From contig JAFLBB010000031.1 of assembly GCA_017304135.1 (NCBI GenBank), positions 1 through 50,927 of the forward strand: a stretch of DNA of 50,927 nucleotides, written 5' to 3'. This DNA is from Acidobacteriota bacterium. GTDB lineage: Bacteria > Acidobacteriota > Terriglobia > Bryobacterales > Bryobacteraceae. Below, piece by piece: positions 37,666-45,537 of the stretch. Numbering within the stretch: the first letter of the stretch is position 1; each line of letters starts with the position of its first letter. The notes under the pieces are model-generated. The model saw only the letters and a program-made list of their open reading frames with translations. It made no database searches and had not been told where the DNA came from. Made by a program: the position numbers and the translations under genes.

Positions 37666-38709
37666 ATGATTGGCCGGCTCTATGCCCGTTGGATGGATCG
37701 TTGGGAGACGGAACTGGCGAACCGGGACACAAACCGGACCGTGCGGCCGTTTGAGTGGGGGTTGGACTGGCTGGAGCTGACCTCGCCGGATGGGGACCGG
37801 GGGGCGTTTGAGGCGTTTGCGGCCTGGTCGGCGGAGCGGATTGCGCGTTCCGAGGAGTTTTTCCGGCACGTAGCGCCCGAGGATGCCCGCTTGGAGTCAG
37901 GCGGGGCGGGATCGGGCGGAACGCTTACCTTCACCAGCACCATCCCGTCGCCGCATCCGGAGAACAACGTGGTCCACGCCGAGTACTTCCCGGCGGAGCA
38001 GGCCGGGGGGCGGGCGGTGGTGGTGGTTCCGCAGTGGAACGCGGATTTTGAGTCGCACCTGGGGCTGTGCCGCCTCTTGAACCGGTTTGGGCTGTCGGCG
38101 CTGCGGTTGAGTCCGGCCTATCACCATAAAAGGATGCCGAAGGAACTGACGCGGGCCGATTACCATGTGTCGGCCAACCTCGGGCGGACGGTGCAGGCGA
38201 CGCGGCAATCGGTGTTGGACGCGCGGGCCTGTCTGGACTGGCTGGAGGGGCGCGGGTATACAAGGCTGGGGATCATGGGGACGAGCCTCGGGTCATGCAT
38301 CGCGCTTCTCACGGCGGCGCATGAGACACGGCTGCGGACGGCGGCATTCAACCATGTGTCGATGAACGTGGGCGACGTGGTGTGGTCGGGGATGTCGTGC
38401 CGGCACATCCGGGCGACCATCGGCGGGCGCGTGACGCTGGAGCAGTTGAACCGCTGCTGGGGGGTGATCTCCCCGTCGGCCTACCTTGACTTACTCAAGA
38501 CGCGGAGCAACGCGAACCTGCTGGTGTGGGCGCCGTACGACACGACGTTCCGGGCCGAGTATTCGCGGCAGGTGCTGGCGAACTTCAACCGGTTGGCGAT
38601 TCCGCATGAGGTGGTGACGCTGCCCTGCGGACACTACACGACGGCGAAGTTCCCCTTTAACTGGATGGACGGGCTGTCGCTGGCGCGCTTTCTGCGGCGG
38701 ACGCTGTAA
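37666..38709 (+). CDS. Alpha/beta hydrolase, 347 aa
   Basis: The nucleophile elbow GTSLGS is preceded by RLGIM in the usual strand-turn-helix, and a late histidine in LPCGHYTTAKFPFNW fits the catalytic triad, with a plausible Asp in VWAPYDTTF. VVVVPQWNADFESHLGLCRL and RFGLSALRLSPAYHHKRMP resemble a conserved acidobacterial esterase-like group. No signal peptide. The substrate is not predictable. A TACACT hexamer lies 11 nt before ATG 37666. Confidence 0.8.
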   Translation: MIGRLYARWMDRWETELANRDTNRTVRPFEWGLDWLELTSPDGDRGAFEAFAAWSAERIARSEEFFRHVAPEDARLESGGAGSGGTLTFTSTIPSPHPENNVVHAEYFPAEQAGGRAVVVVPQWNADFESHLGLCRLLNRFGLSALRLSPAYHHKRMPKELTRADYHVSANLGRTVQATRQSVLDARACLDWLEGRGYTRLGIMGTSLGSCIALLTAAHETRLRTAAFNHVSMNVGDVVWSGMSCRHIRATIGGRVTLEQLNRCWGVISPSAYLDLLKTRSNANLLVWAPYDTTFRAEYSRQVLANFNRLAIPHEVVTLPCGHYTTAKFPFNWMDGLSLARFLRRTL

Positions 38710-38735
38710 GGCCAGTTGAGGTAAAGCCGGGCCGC

Positions 38736-39080
38736 TCAGGGCCGGGCGGCGCGGGGGCGCAGGGGGCGGTCGGCGGCGTGGTGGGCAATGCGGAGTTTGC
38801 GCTCCAGGGCGCGTCCGGCGCGCTCGGCGGCCGAGGCGATGGCGGCATGGAGGTTCTCGTGGCGCTCGCGGATGACCACCGGCTGGGGGAGGCCGGCATC
38901 GACGCGGATGAGGCAGCATTTGTCCACTCCTCCGCGCGGTCCATTGACATCGGAGAGGAGCACGGTGAGCCGGGCGATGCGCGCCGAAAAGCGGCTAAGG
39001 GCGAACCGGAGGCGGCGCAGCACGCCCTCGCGAAGCTCCGGGGTGAGTTCGATTCCGTGGGTGGTGAGATGGAGTTTCAT
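38736..39080 (-). CDS. HPF/RaiA-type ribosome hibernation factor, 114 aa
   Basis: The protein begins MKLHLTTHGIELTPELREGV. A helix ALSRFSARIARLTVLLSDVN follows, then CLIRVDAGLPQPVVIRERHE and a helix NLHAAIASAAERAGRALERKL. This is the beta-alpha-beta-beta-beta-alpha pattern of the S30AE (HPF/YfiA) fold. It lacks the extra dimerisation domain of long HPF. It is predicted to bind the 30S subunit in stationary phase. It is divergent from the nhaR-like gene, and the predicted operator at 39143 sits between them. Confidence 0.8.
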   Translation of the reverse strand: MKLHLTTHGIELTPELREGVLRRLRFALSRFSARIARLTVLLSDVNGPRGGVDKCCLIRVDAGLPQPVVIRERHENLHAAIASAAERAGRALERKLRIAHHAADRPLRPRAARP

Positions 39081-39142
39081 AGCTGTATGGGCCCATCTTG
39101 GGGCTGGCTGCTGGAATCGACAAATAGGAAGTTTCACATCCA

Positions 39143-39163
39143 TTCATCGGTTCAAACGATGTA
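39143..39163. promoter_or_regulatory. Predicted operator of the NhaR-type regulator, site 1
   Basis: TTCATCG-N7-CGATGTA forms a near-perfect dyad with a T-N11-A core (TCG-N7-CGA), the classical LysR box. It overlaps the first two bases of the TATAGT box of the regulator gene and lies in the hpf/nhaR divergent gap, as expected for autorepression. A matching site occurs at 40092. Confidence 0.65.
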
Positions 39164-39167
39164 TAGT
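39162..39167 (+). promoter_or_regulatory. -10 box TATAGT, 6 nt before the nhaR-like start
   Basis: TATAGT is followed by CGGGGC and ATG 39174, leaving no room for a ribosome binding site. The message is probably leaderless. Confidence 0.5.
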
Positions 39168-39173
39168 CGGGGC

Positions 39174-40073
39174 ATGGAATGGATCAATTACCACCACCTG
39201 CTCTACTTCTGGACCGTGGCCCGGGAGGGCAGCGTGCGCAAGGCGTGCGAGACGCTGCACCTGGCCCAGCCGACTATCAGCGGGCAGTTGCGGCAATTGG
39301 AGGACTCGCTTGGTGAGAAGCTGTTCGCCAAGTCCGGGCGGGGCCTGGTGATGACCGAGGTGGGGCAGGTGGTGTACCGCTACGCGGAGGAGATTTTCGG
39401 CCTTGGGCGGGAGTTGCAGGACGTGTTGAAGGGGCGTCCTAGGGGGCGGCCGCTGCGGCTGTTCGTGGGCGTCTCCGACGTGGTGCCCAAGCTGATCGCC
39501 TACCGCATCCTGCAGCCGGCCTTGCAACTGGCCGAGCCGGTGCAGTTGATCTGCGAGGAGGACTCGACGGAGCGGCTTCTTGCCGAGCTGGCCGAGCACA
39601 GGCTGGACGTGGTGTTGTCGGATGCTCCGGTGACGCCGCAGGTGCGGGTGAAGGCCTACAGCCACCCGCTGGGGGCTTCGACGATGACCGTGTTCGGGAC
39701 GCCGGAGCTGGCGGCGCGGTTCCGCAGGGGGTTCCCGCGTTCGCTCGACGGAGCGCCGTTTCTGTATCCGGCGGCGGGGTCGAACCTGCGGCGGGGGTTG
39801 GAGCAGTGGTTCGACGAGCACGATGTGCGGCCGAATGTGGTGGGCGAGTTCAAGGACAGCGCCTTGCTGAAGACGTTCGGGCAGGCCGGGGCGGGGCTAT
39901 TTGTGTCGCCGGCCGCGATCGAGCGGGAGGTGCGGGGGCAGTACCGGGTGAACGTGGCGGGGCGGTTGGACGAGGTTTCCGAGCGCTTTTACGCCATTTC
40001 GGTGGAGCGGCGGCTGAAGCATCCGGCGGTGATCGCGATCACGGAAGCGGCCCGCGGCCAGTTGTTTGCCTGA
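39174..40073 (+). CDS. nhaR: LysR-type regulator of the NhaR family
   Basis: The 299-aa protein starts MEWINYHHLLYFWTVAREGS, very like NhaR (INYNHLYYFW). The winged helix-turn-helix follows (KACETLHLAQPTISGQLRQL; RGLVMTEVGQVVYRYAEEIF), then a two-lobe periplasmic-binding-like effector domain (LRLFVGVSDVVPKLIAYRI, STERLLAELAEHRLDVVLSD). NhaR in enterobacteria answers to sodium and alkali; the effector here is unknown and no nhaA is in the window. ATG 39174 was chosen because it restores the family N-terminus and lies 6 nt after TATAGT. Predicted operators flank the gene. Confidence 0.9.
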   Translation: MEWINYHHLLYFWTVAREGSVRKACETLHLAQPTISGQLRQLEDSLGEKLFAKSGRGLVMTEVGQVVYRYAEEIFGLGRELQDVLKGRPRGRPLRLFVGVSDVVPKLIAYRILQPALQLAEPVQLICEEDSTERLLAELAEHRLDVVLSDAPVTPQVRVKAYSHPLGASTMTVFGTPELAARFRRGFPRSLDGAPFLYPAAGSNLRRGLEQWFDEHDVRPNVVGEFKDSALLKTFGQAGAGLFVSPAAIEREVRGQYRVNVAGRLDEVSERFYAISVERRLKHPAVIAITEAARGQLFA

Positions 40074-40091
40074 GGCGGCCGGGGCGGAGGA

Positions 40092-40127
40092 TTCATCGAA
40101 ATAGACGATGAAATGTCTTCAAAACAT
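40092..40127. promoter_or_regulatory. Predicted operator of the NhaR-type regulator, site 2 plus second dyad
   Basis: TTCATCG-N7-CGATGAA (40092-40112) is a perfect dyad matching site 1. Immediately after it, ATGT-N7-ACAT (40113-40127) is a second dyad with the same 7-nt spacer and a T-N11-A core. This recognition-plus-activation layout is typical of LysR-activated promoters. The target gene starts at 40219. Confidence 0.65.
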
Positions 40128-40218
40128 CTATTTGAACAATTCATGAGAAGGCTCTAGGTTGGTATTCGAAGGCCGGCACGCAAGCCGGTCCGAAGCAAAA
40201 ACCAAGAGGAGACCAACC

Positions 40219-40677
40219 ATGAAGACAATGATGTTGATGGCCAGCTGCCTTGCGCTGGCTGTATCCCCGGCGGCAGCTCTCGATCAGGAGTTCGCCGCCC
40301 AACTGCTGGAGTCGGCGAAGAATATTGAGCGCGATGCCGGGCTGGTGAGCACGGCGTTGAAGTCGAAGGCGATGGACGCCGGCGATGTGCGCACGAAGAT
40401 TGACGCCATGAGCGGCGATGTGACGAAGCTGCAGGAGCTGGTGTCGAGTTATGAAGCGGGCCATCCGCAGATGAGCCAGCGGGACGCGGCGGAGTGGAAG
40501 CAGGTGAAGGAGAAGGTCCAGTTGCTGGAGATTTTCCACGGGCAGAAGCAGAAGCTGGCCTCGGGCGACCTGAACAAGAACCGCACGCTGCTGCGGGCGC
40601 ATGCCGAGGGTGTGTCCCGGCGGGCGCTGAAGTTGCAGCAGACGGTAACGCGCCTGCAGAAGGGGCCGTTGTCATGA
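40219..40677 (+). CDS. Exported helical (coiled-coil) protein, 152 aa
   Basis: A signal peptide (MKTMMLMASCLALAVSPAAA) precedes a mature protein that is nearly all charged helix: FAAQLLESAKNIERDAGLVS, KIDAMSGDVTKLQELVSSYE, KQVKEKVQLLEIFHGQKQKL. It lacks cysteines in the mature part and membrane segments. The ribosome binding site is AAGAGGAGA. It may act as a periplasmic stress or chaperone-like protein, but I do not recognise the family. It lies behind the predicted NhaR-type operator and is coupled to the next gene by an ATGA overlap. Confidence 0.75.
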   Translation: MKTMMLMASCLALAVSPAAALDQEFAAQLLESAKNIERDAGLVSTALKSKAMDAGDVRTKIDAMSGDVTKLQELVSSYEAGHPQMSQRDAAEWKQVKEKVQLLEIFHGQKQKLASGDLNKNRTLLRAHAEGVSRRALKLQQTVTRLQKGPLS

Positions 40678-40880
40678 AGGCTGCCAGCAAGAAGCCAGCG
40701 GCGGTAGCCGCAGTGAATGGGGGCGAGCAGGCAAACGGCCTGCCGCCCCTGACGGCGAGGATCGCGAACCTGGCCCATGGCTACTGGGAAGCCGAGGGGC
40801 GTCCCGAGGGCAAGCACCTGGAGCACTGGTTCCGGGCCGAAGCCGAGGTGACGGCCGGAGAGCCGAATGGCGTCGAGTAG
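40674..40880 (+). CDS. DUF2934 protein, 68 aa
   Basis: After an Ala/Lys-rich N-terminus the protein shows the DUF2934 core IANLAHGYWEAEGRPEGKHL followed by EHWFRAEAEV. These small proteins are common in Acidobacteria and some Proteobacteria; function unknown. The start ATG overlaps the TGA of the preceding gene (ATGA at 40674-40677), so translation is coupled. A terminator follows at 40918. Confidence 0.82.
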   Translation: MKAASKKPAAVAAVNGGEQANGLPPLTARIANLAHGYWEAEGRPEGKHLEHWFRAEAEVTAGEPNGVE

Positions 40881-40917
40881 GCGAAGCCTGGGCGCCGTTG
40901 GAACTGAGATGATTTTG

Positions 40918-40950
40918 GCCGGGAGCTGGATGGCTCCCGGCAATTTTGCT
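40918..40950 (+). terminator. Intrinsic terminator of the DUF2934 operon
   Basis: GCCGGGAGC (40918-40926) pairs perfectly with GCTCCCGGC (40933-40941) over a 6-nt loop, followed by AATTTTGCTT. It lies 37 nt after the stop at 40880. Confidence 0.75.
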
Positions 40951-40983
40951 TCTGGGGGCTGGGGCGACCCGGCGAGGACACGG

Positions 40984-41520
40984 TTACGATCGCCGGCGGC
41001 GCAGCGCGGCGAGCCCGGCGAGCGCGGGCAGGACAAGCAGGAAGGTGGCCGGCTCGGGGACGGGGGTGGTTCCCTGTGCGACCTGGAGGTTGAGGGTGAA
41101 GTCAAAGGCGCCGAGATTCACGCCGCCCTGCTGATCGCCGGCCCAGGGAGAGGTGGCGGTGTAGGAGGTGGTGGAGCCGGGGGCGGGGAGGCTGAGGCCA
41201 AAGAAACCGCCCGTACCGAAGCAGCCGGCGCCGGTGAAGCAGCCGAGTCCGGCGGCGCCGCCCTGGTTGAAGAAATTGAGGATGGAGACCGAGGCTGAGG
41301 TGACGACGAGGTTGGCGGGGATGAAGACGGAGAAGTTGTCCTCGTAGTCGGAGCCGGTGGGGGAGCCGTTGACGAAGCCGGAGATGGTGTTGAGGCCGAG
41401 ATCGGCTACGAAGGTGGGGCCGGCGGAACCGGGGTGGTCGGGCGGTTCAGTGATGGCGAGGGGAGCGGCGGAGAGGAGGCTGGCCGCGAGCAGGGTGAGG
41501 ACGAACGGGCGTAGGTTCAT
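40984..41520 (-). CDS. PEP-CTERM sorting-domain protein, 178 aa
   Basis: A signal peptide (LRPFVLTLLAASLLSAAPLA) precedes a beta-rich, Gly/Ser/Thr-rich domain of low charge (FVADLGLNTISGFVNGSPTG, PAPGSTTSYTATSPWAG). The C-terminus is the exosortase tripartite signal: VPEPATF, a hydrophobic LLVLPALAGLAAL and RRRRS. It should be processed by an exosortase (not in the window) and may end up in the extracellular matrix or outer surface. Start ATG 41520 was chosen for the leader. Confidence 0.88.
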   Translation of the reverse strand: MNLRPFVLTLLAASLLSAAPLAITEPPDHPGSAGPTFVADLGLNTISGFVNGSPTGSDYEDNFSVFIPANLVVTSASVSILNFFNQGGAAGLGCFTGAGCFGTGGFFGLSLPAPGSTTSYTATSPWAGDQQGGVNLGAFDFTLNLQVAQGTTPVPEPATFLLVLPALAGLAALRRRRS

Positions 41521-41616
41521 GAGTCTTTCTCCGATGCTGACCAACGCGATGAAAGAGGACGACGGAGGAGCATTAATCTCATTTCATCTACCATTTCCGG
41601 ATGTGGTTTGGGACGC

Positions 41617-42111
41617 TCAGGCGGCTTGGGGAAGAGGCGATTTGCCCAGGCAGCAGTGTTTGAATTTGCGGCCGGAGCCGCAGGGGCAGAGGGCATTACG
41701 GCCCGGGGCGGCGGGTTTGGCGATGGGGGTTGGTTGGGGTTCGGCCGGGCGGGGCCTGGCGCGCAGTCCGCCGCGGTTGGTGTGGGTGGCGACGACGACA
41801 TCGCGGGGCAGGGCGGCGAGTTCGGGGTCGTGCTGTTGCAGGTGGCGGGCGAGCTGCTGGCGGCGGAGCTCCTCATAGGCATAGCGGCGGCGGCTTTCAT
41901 AGGCATGGAGGAGGCGGATGCGGCGGACGGTCTCCGGGTTTTCCAATTCGGGGTCGGCGGTGATGTGGTGGACGAGGAATCCGGCGAGCACCGTGTTGAC
42001 GGCGATTTCGTGGAAGAAGAACTCTTCGACGGCGTTGGCGGGATTGAGCACGGGACGGAGCGTGGCTTCGTACTCGGCGATGGGGGCGGGGGTTTCGAGT
42101 TGGTTCGACAT
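41617..42111 (-). CDS. SEC-C motif protein, 164 aa
   Basis: The C-terminus carries the zinc-binding SEC-C motif GRNALCPCGSGRKFKHCC (C-x-C-x8-C-C), as at the end of SecA. The N-terminal 100 residues are helical and acidic (ANAVEEFFFHEIAVNTVLAG, RRIRLLHAYESRRRYAYEEL), followed by a Pro-rich linker. Stand-alone SEC-C proteins are thought to bind other proteins through this knuckle; the role here is unknown. It is divergent from the DUF721 gene, with a 128-bp AT-richer gap. Confidence 0.82.
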   Translation of the reverse strand: MSNQLETPAPIAEYEATLRPVLNPANAVEEFFFHEIAVNTVLAGFLVHHITADPELENPETVRRIRLLHAYESRRRYAYEELRRQQLARHLQQHDPELAALPRDVVVATHTNRGGLRARPRPAEPQPTPIAKPAAPGRNALCPCGSGRKFKHCCLGKSPLPQAA

Positions 42112-42239
42112 GGCGTACCTCTACTGCCATCGTATACCCGCCTAGAGGCAAGGAAACCTCTGTAAGTGATTGATAATAGAGGGAGAAATATTTGTGATCG
42201 CAATTGTGGCGGGGATGCTATAGTGGCAACTCGGACGAC

Positions 42240-42701
42240 ATGGAGCGGGCATCGAAGATTCTCGGCAGCACACGGTTGGGGCGAAAGGTGTGTTCGCAGG
42301 AGCAACTGGCGCACGCGGTGTGGCGGGCGGCGGTGGGGAAGCGACTGGCGGCGCACGCACATCCTTCCTGGTTGACGGGGAAGCGGCTCACCGTGGAGGT
42401 GGCCGATGAGATGTGGGTGGCGCAGTTGGAGCCTTTGCTGCCGCAGATTTTGAAGAAGATGGTGTCGGTGGCGGGTTATGCGATGGTGGAAGAGGTGAGG
42501 CTGGCAATTGCGCCGCGGCGGCGGGCAATGGCGGTGGAGCGGAGCGCGGCGGGGGGGAGGCAGGGGCGGTTGCCGTTGGAGGATGCGCGGGAATTTGTGG
42601 AGGATCCGGTGTTGGCGCGGATTTACGCGAGCGCGCGGCGGCGGGCGATGGAGGCCGAGCAGAGGGCGCGGCCGCAGGCGATGGCGGCGCGGGCGGGCTA
42701 G
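42240..42701 (+). CDS. DUF721 (DciA-like) protein, 153 aa
   Basis: The core LAHAVWRAAVGKRLAAHAHP and LTVEVADEMWVAQLEPLLPQ (K-homology-like beta-alpha pattern) matches DUF721, the domain of the helicase loader DciA. The C-terminal third is Arg/Ala-rich and basic. DciA replaces DnaC in most bacteria and loads DnaB, but not every DUF721 protein has that role. A TATAGT box lies 15 nt before ATG 42240. It is 59 nt upstream of gatC. Confidence 0.75.
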   Translation: MERASKILGSTRLGRKVCSQEQLAHAVWRAAVGKRLAAHAHPSWLTGKRLTVEVADEMWVAQLEPLLPQILKKMVSVAGYAMVEEVRLAIAPRRRAMAVERSAAGGRQGRLPLEDAREFVEDPVLARIYASARRRAMEAEQRARPQAMAARAG

Positions 42702-42760
42702 ATTGCGCGCGGGCGTTGCTGCGGGGGCGGGGCGGGGCGTGTCAAAGTAGAGAGAGTCCC

Positions 42761-43060
42761 ATGAAAATCACGGAAGAGCAGGTCCGCTATGTGGCCGATC
42801 TTGCGAACTTGCGGTTGACGCCCGATGAGGTGTCGCGCATGGCGCGGGATATGGAGAGCATTCTGGGCCATATTGACAAGTTGAACGAACTGGATACGAC
42901 CGGTGTGCCGGCGATGGCGCAGGTGTTGTTCGACGCCGAGGAGACGGCCACGCTGCGGGCCGATGCGGAGAAGGCGACACTGCCGAACGAAACCGCCTTG
43001 CAGAACGCACCGCAACCGGGCGGGGGCTTCTTCAAGGTGCCCAAGGTGATTGAGCGGTAG
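42761..43060 (+). CDS. gatC: Asp/Glu-tRNA amidotransferase subunit C
   Basis: The 99-aa protein shows the GatC pattern VRYVADLANLRLTPDEVSRM, a middle ESILGHIDKLNELDTTGVPA and the end PQPGGGFFKVPKVIE. It wraps around GatA and stabilises the GatCAB complex that turns Asp-tRNA(Asn) or Glu-tRNA(Gln) into the amidated forms. It is 17 nt upstream of gatA. gatB is not in the window. Confidence 0.94.
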   Translation: MKITEEQVRYVADLANLRLTPDEVSRMARDMESILGHIDKLNELDTTGVPAMAQVLFDAEETATLRADAEKATLPNETALQNAPQPGGGFFKVPKVIER

Positions 43061-43077
43061 GGGATCGAGCGGACACC

Positions 43078-44523
43078 ATGGATATTGCCAAGCTGACGAT
43101 TGAAGGAATCAGGGCAGGACTGAAGGCCAAGCAGTTCACGGCGCGCGAGGTGTGCGAAGCGGCGCTGGGGTTTGCCGGGGCCGAGAATCCGAAGACGAAC
43201 GCCTATCTGCTGTTGAGCGCGGAGCGGGCGCGGGCCGCGGCTGACGCCGTGGACGCGAAACTGGCGCGCGGCGAGGATGCCGGGGCGCTGGCGGGTGTGC
43301 CGGTGGCGGTGAAGGATGTGATTGTCACCAAGGGCGTGCGGACGACGTGCGGCTCGCGGATGCTGGAAAATTTCGTGCCGCCGTATGACGCCACAGCGGT
43401 GCAGCGGCTGGAAGCGGCGGGCGGCGTGATCATCGGCAAGGCCAATTGCGATGAGTTCGCGATGGGCTCGTCGAACGAGAATTCGGCGTATGGTCCGGTG
43501 CGGAACCCTGTCGATTTGGAACGGGTGCCGGGCGGGTCGTCGGGCGGGTCGGCGGCGGTGGTGGCGCAGGGCACGGCGGTGGTGTCGCTGGGCTCGGACA
43601 CGGGCGGATCGATCCGGCAGCCGGCGAGTTTTTGCGGCGTGGTGGGTGTGACGCCGACCTATGGGCGGGTGTCGCGCTACGGGCTGGTGGCGTTTGCGAG
43701 TTCGCTCGATCACATTGGTCCGTTCGGGCGGAATGTGAAGGACGCGGCGACGCTGTTGGAAGTGATCGCCGGGCGCGATGAGATGGACGCGACGAGCGCG
43801 TTTGCACCGGTGCCGCGGTATGGCGAGGCGATGACGGGCGATGTGCGCGGGATGAAGATCGGGCTGCCGAAGGAGTATTTTGCCGGGCTGGCCAGCGAGA
43901 CGGGCGACCTGATCATGCGCGGCGTGGAAGCGCTGAAGAAGTTAGGTTGTGAAGTAAGGGAAGTGAGCCTGCCGGCGACGGAGTGGGCGATTTCCTGTTA
44001 CTACATCATCTGCACGGCCGAGGCGAGTTCGAACCTGGCGCGGTATGACGGCGTGAAGTACACGATGCGCAGCGCGGATGCGAAGACGCTCGCCGATATG
44101 TACCGCAACACGCGCGGCGATGGATTTGGCGCGGAGTGTAAGAGGCGGATCATGCTCGGCACGTATGTGCTGAGCCATGGTTACTACGATGCTTACTATT
44201 TGAAGGCGCAGCGGGTGCGTTCGCTGATCTCGCAGGATTTCCAGAAGGCGTTCGGCGAGGTGGATGCGCTGATTACGCCTGTGTCGCCGTTCCCGGCGTT
44301 CAAGCTGGGCGAGAAGCTGGACGATCCGCTGGCGATGTACTTATCGGATATTTACACGATCACGGGCGATCTGGCTGGGATTCCGTGCATGAGCGTGCCG
44401 TGCGGCGCGACGGCGGCGGGGCTGCCCGTGGGGATGCAGATTCTGACGAACCACTTTCAGGAAGGCCCGATGTTCCGTCTGGCTGAGGCTTTTGAGCGCG
44501 CCGGCGGAGTGGCGGGCGCGTAA
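43078..44523 (+). CDS. gatA: Asp/Glu-tRNA amidotransferase subunit A
   Basis: The 481-aa amidase has the Ser-cisSer-Lys triad in textbook positions: K79 (VAVKDV), S154 (PGGSSGGSAA) and S178 (GSDTGGSIRQP). VGVTPTYGRVSRYGLVAFAS and GLPVGMQI complete the signature. It releases ammonia from glutamine and channels it to GatB. The ammonia-accepting subunit GatB must be encoded elsewhere. Confidence 0.96.
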   Translation: MDIAKLTIEGIRAGLKAKQFTAREVCEAALGFAGAENPKTNAYLLLSAERARAAADAVDAKLARGEDAGALAGVPVAVKDVIVTKGVRTTCGSRMLENFVPPYDATAVQRLEAAGGVIIGKANCDEFAMGSSNENSAYGPVRNPVDLERVPGGSSGGSAAVVAQGTAVVSLGSDTGGSIRQPASFCGVVGVTPTYGRVSRYGLVAFASSLDHIGPFGRNVKDAATLLEVIAGRDEMDATSAFAPVPRYGEAMTGDVRGMKIGLPKEYFAGLASETGDLIMRGVEALKKLGCEVREVSLPATEWAISCYYIICTAEASSNLARYDGVKYTMRSADAKTLADMYRNTRGDGFGAECKRRIMLGTYVLSHGYYDAYYLKAQRVRSLISQDFQKAFGEVDALITPVSPFPAFKLGEKLDDPLAMYLSDIYTITGDLAGIPCMSVPCGATAAGLPVGMQILTNHFQEGPMFRLAEAFERAGGVAGA

Positions 44524-44532
44524 ACGAGCACC

Positions 44533-44579
44533 CGGCGGAGAAGCCGCCGTAGCAGAAGCATCCGGCGGGCGAGCCGCCG
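44533..44579 (+). repeat. Two tandem small hairpins between gatA and sod
   Basis: CGGCGG-N5-CCGCCG occurs at 44533-44549 and again at 44563-44579, 30 bp apart, each within a similar context (CACCCGGCGG and CATCCGGCGG). No T-tract follows. They may slow RNA decay or act as a weak terminator between gatA and sod. Confidence 0.5.
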
Positions 44580-44627
44580 CATCCAATAGATTTGGCCGTG
44601 TGAAGGCCTCATAAGGAGAAACTGGGA

Positions 44628-45239
44628 ATGCCTTTTGAATTACCTGCCCTGCCCTATGCGCACGACGCGCTGGAGCCGCATATCGACAAGACGACCATGG
44701 AGATTCACCATGGAAAGCACCACAACGCGTATGTGACGAACCTCAACAAGGCGCTGGAGTCGGCGCCGGAGCTGGCCGGCAAGTCGCTTGAAGAGCTGCT
44801 GGCGAACAACCTGGCCATTGTGCCGGATGCCATTAAGACGGCGGTGCGGAACAATGGCGGCGGCCATTTCAACCACTCGCTGTTCTGGAAGGTGATGGGT
44901 CCGAAGGGCGGCGGGGCGCCGGTGGGCGAGCTGGCCACGGCGATCACGGGCGCGTTTGGGAGCTTCGACGATTTCAAGACGAAGTTTGGCGCGGCGGCGG
45001 TGGGCCGGTTTGGCTCGGGCTGGGCGTGGCTGATCTGGAACGGGAAGGCGATTGAGATCACGTCGTCGCCGAATCAGGACGGGCCGGTGATGGAGGGTAA
45101 GTACCCGATCATCGGGCTGGATGTGTGGGAGCACGCTTACTACCTGAAGTATCAGAACCGGCGGCCGGACTATATCGGCGCGTGGTGGAACGTGGTGGAT
45201 TGGGCGGTGGCCGAGGAGCGGTTTAAGGCGAAGAAGTAA
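44628..45239 (+). CDS. Superoxide dismutase, Mn/Fe family
   Basis: The 203-aa protein has all metal ligands: H27 in [12 protein letters not shown], His in [10 protein letters not shown], and Asp and His in [23 protein letters not shown] and the Gln in [10 protein letters not shown] are the manganese-type signatures, rather than AQVWNH of iron SODs. No signal peptide, so cytoplasmic. The ribosome binding site is AAGGAG at about 44610-44618. It converts superoxide to hydrogen peroxide and oxygen. Confidence 0.95.
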   Translation: MPFELPALPYAHDALEPHIDKTTMEIHHGKHHNAYVTNLNKALESAPELAGKSLEELLANNLAIVPDAIKTAVRNNGGGHFNHSLFWKVMGPKGGGAPVGELATAITGAFGSFDDFKTKFGAAAVGRFGSGWAWLIWNGKAIEITSSPNQDGPVMEGKYPIIGLDVWEHAYYLKYQNRRPDYIGAWWNVVDWAVAEERFKAKK

Positions 45240-45282
45240 GAGGGGCGCGACGCGTTGCGTCGCTGAGCAATGCGATTGCTGG

Positions 45283-45329
45283 AGCCGGGGATGGCGCTCT
45301 TTGGGGCGAGGTTCCCGGCTTTGGTTTTG
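45283..45329 (+). terminator. Possible intrinsic terminator after sod
   Basis: AGCCGGG (45283-45289) pairs with CCCGGCT (45314-45320) over a long 24-nt loop, followed by TTGGTTTTG. The rest of the 298-bp gap up to 45537 holds no gene that I can support. Confidence 0.4.
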
Positions 45330-45537
45330 AGGCATGAACAGCGCGAGCATGGTCTGCGTCCAGCCGTTTACCGCAGACGGTGCCCAAGCCCCTGGGCGCG
45401 GTCAGCTTTCGCCTCTGGCACCTTGGATCCAAAGTGCGGCCCTTCCCTCGCGCTGCACCACCAGCGTAACCTGAACGGGCGCTGGTGATTCAGCTCATCC
45501 GGGGCCTAATGGTATGGGGTACGCTGAAGAAAGCTGT

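Noticed and set aside
37433..37669. A 78-aa basic repeat protein on the + strand (23-residue repeats), and similar frames on the minus strand
   Set aside because: The frames stay open because the 69-bp repeat is a multiple of three. The DNA is better explained by hairpin structure with compensatory changes, and no ribosome binding site or family supports a protein.
35000..38000. A replication origin at the skew switch
   Set aside because: No dnaA, DnaA-box cluster, AT-rich unwinding region or parAB is seen. An inversion explains the composition change as well.
39174..40073. A start far upstream (38778) for the LysR-type regulator
   Set aside because: The extra 132 codons are antisense to the hpf gene and lack any domain, while ATG 39174 restores the family N-terminus and sits 6 nt after TATAGT.
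45240..45537. A small gene or a degraded gene between sod and the antitoxin
   Set aside because: Short open frames exist, but none has a ribosome binding site or a recognisable product; only a possible terminator can be supported.
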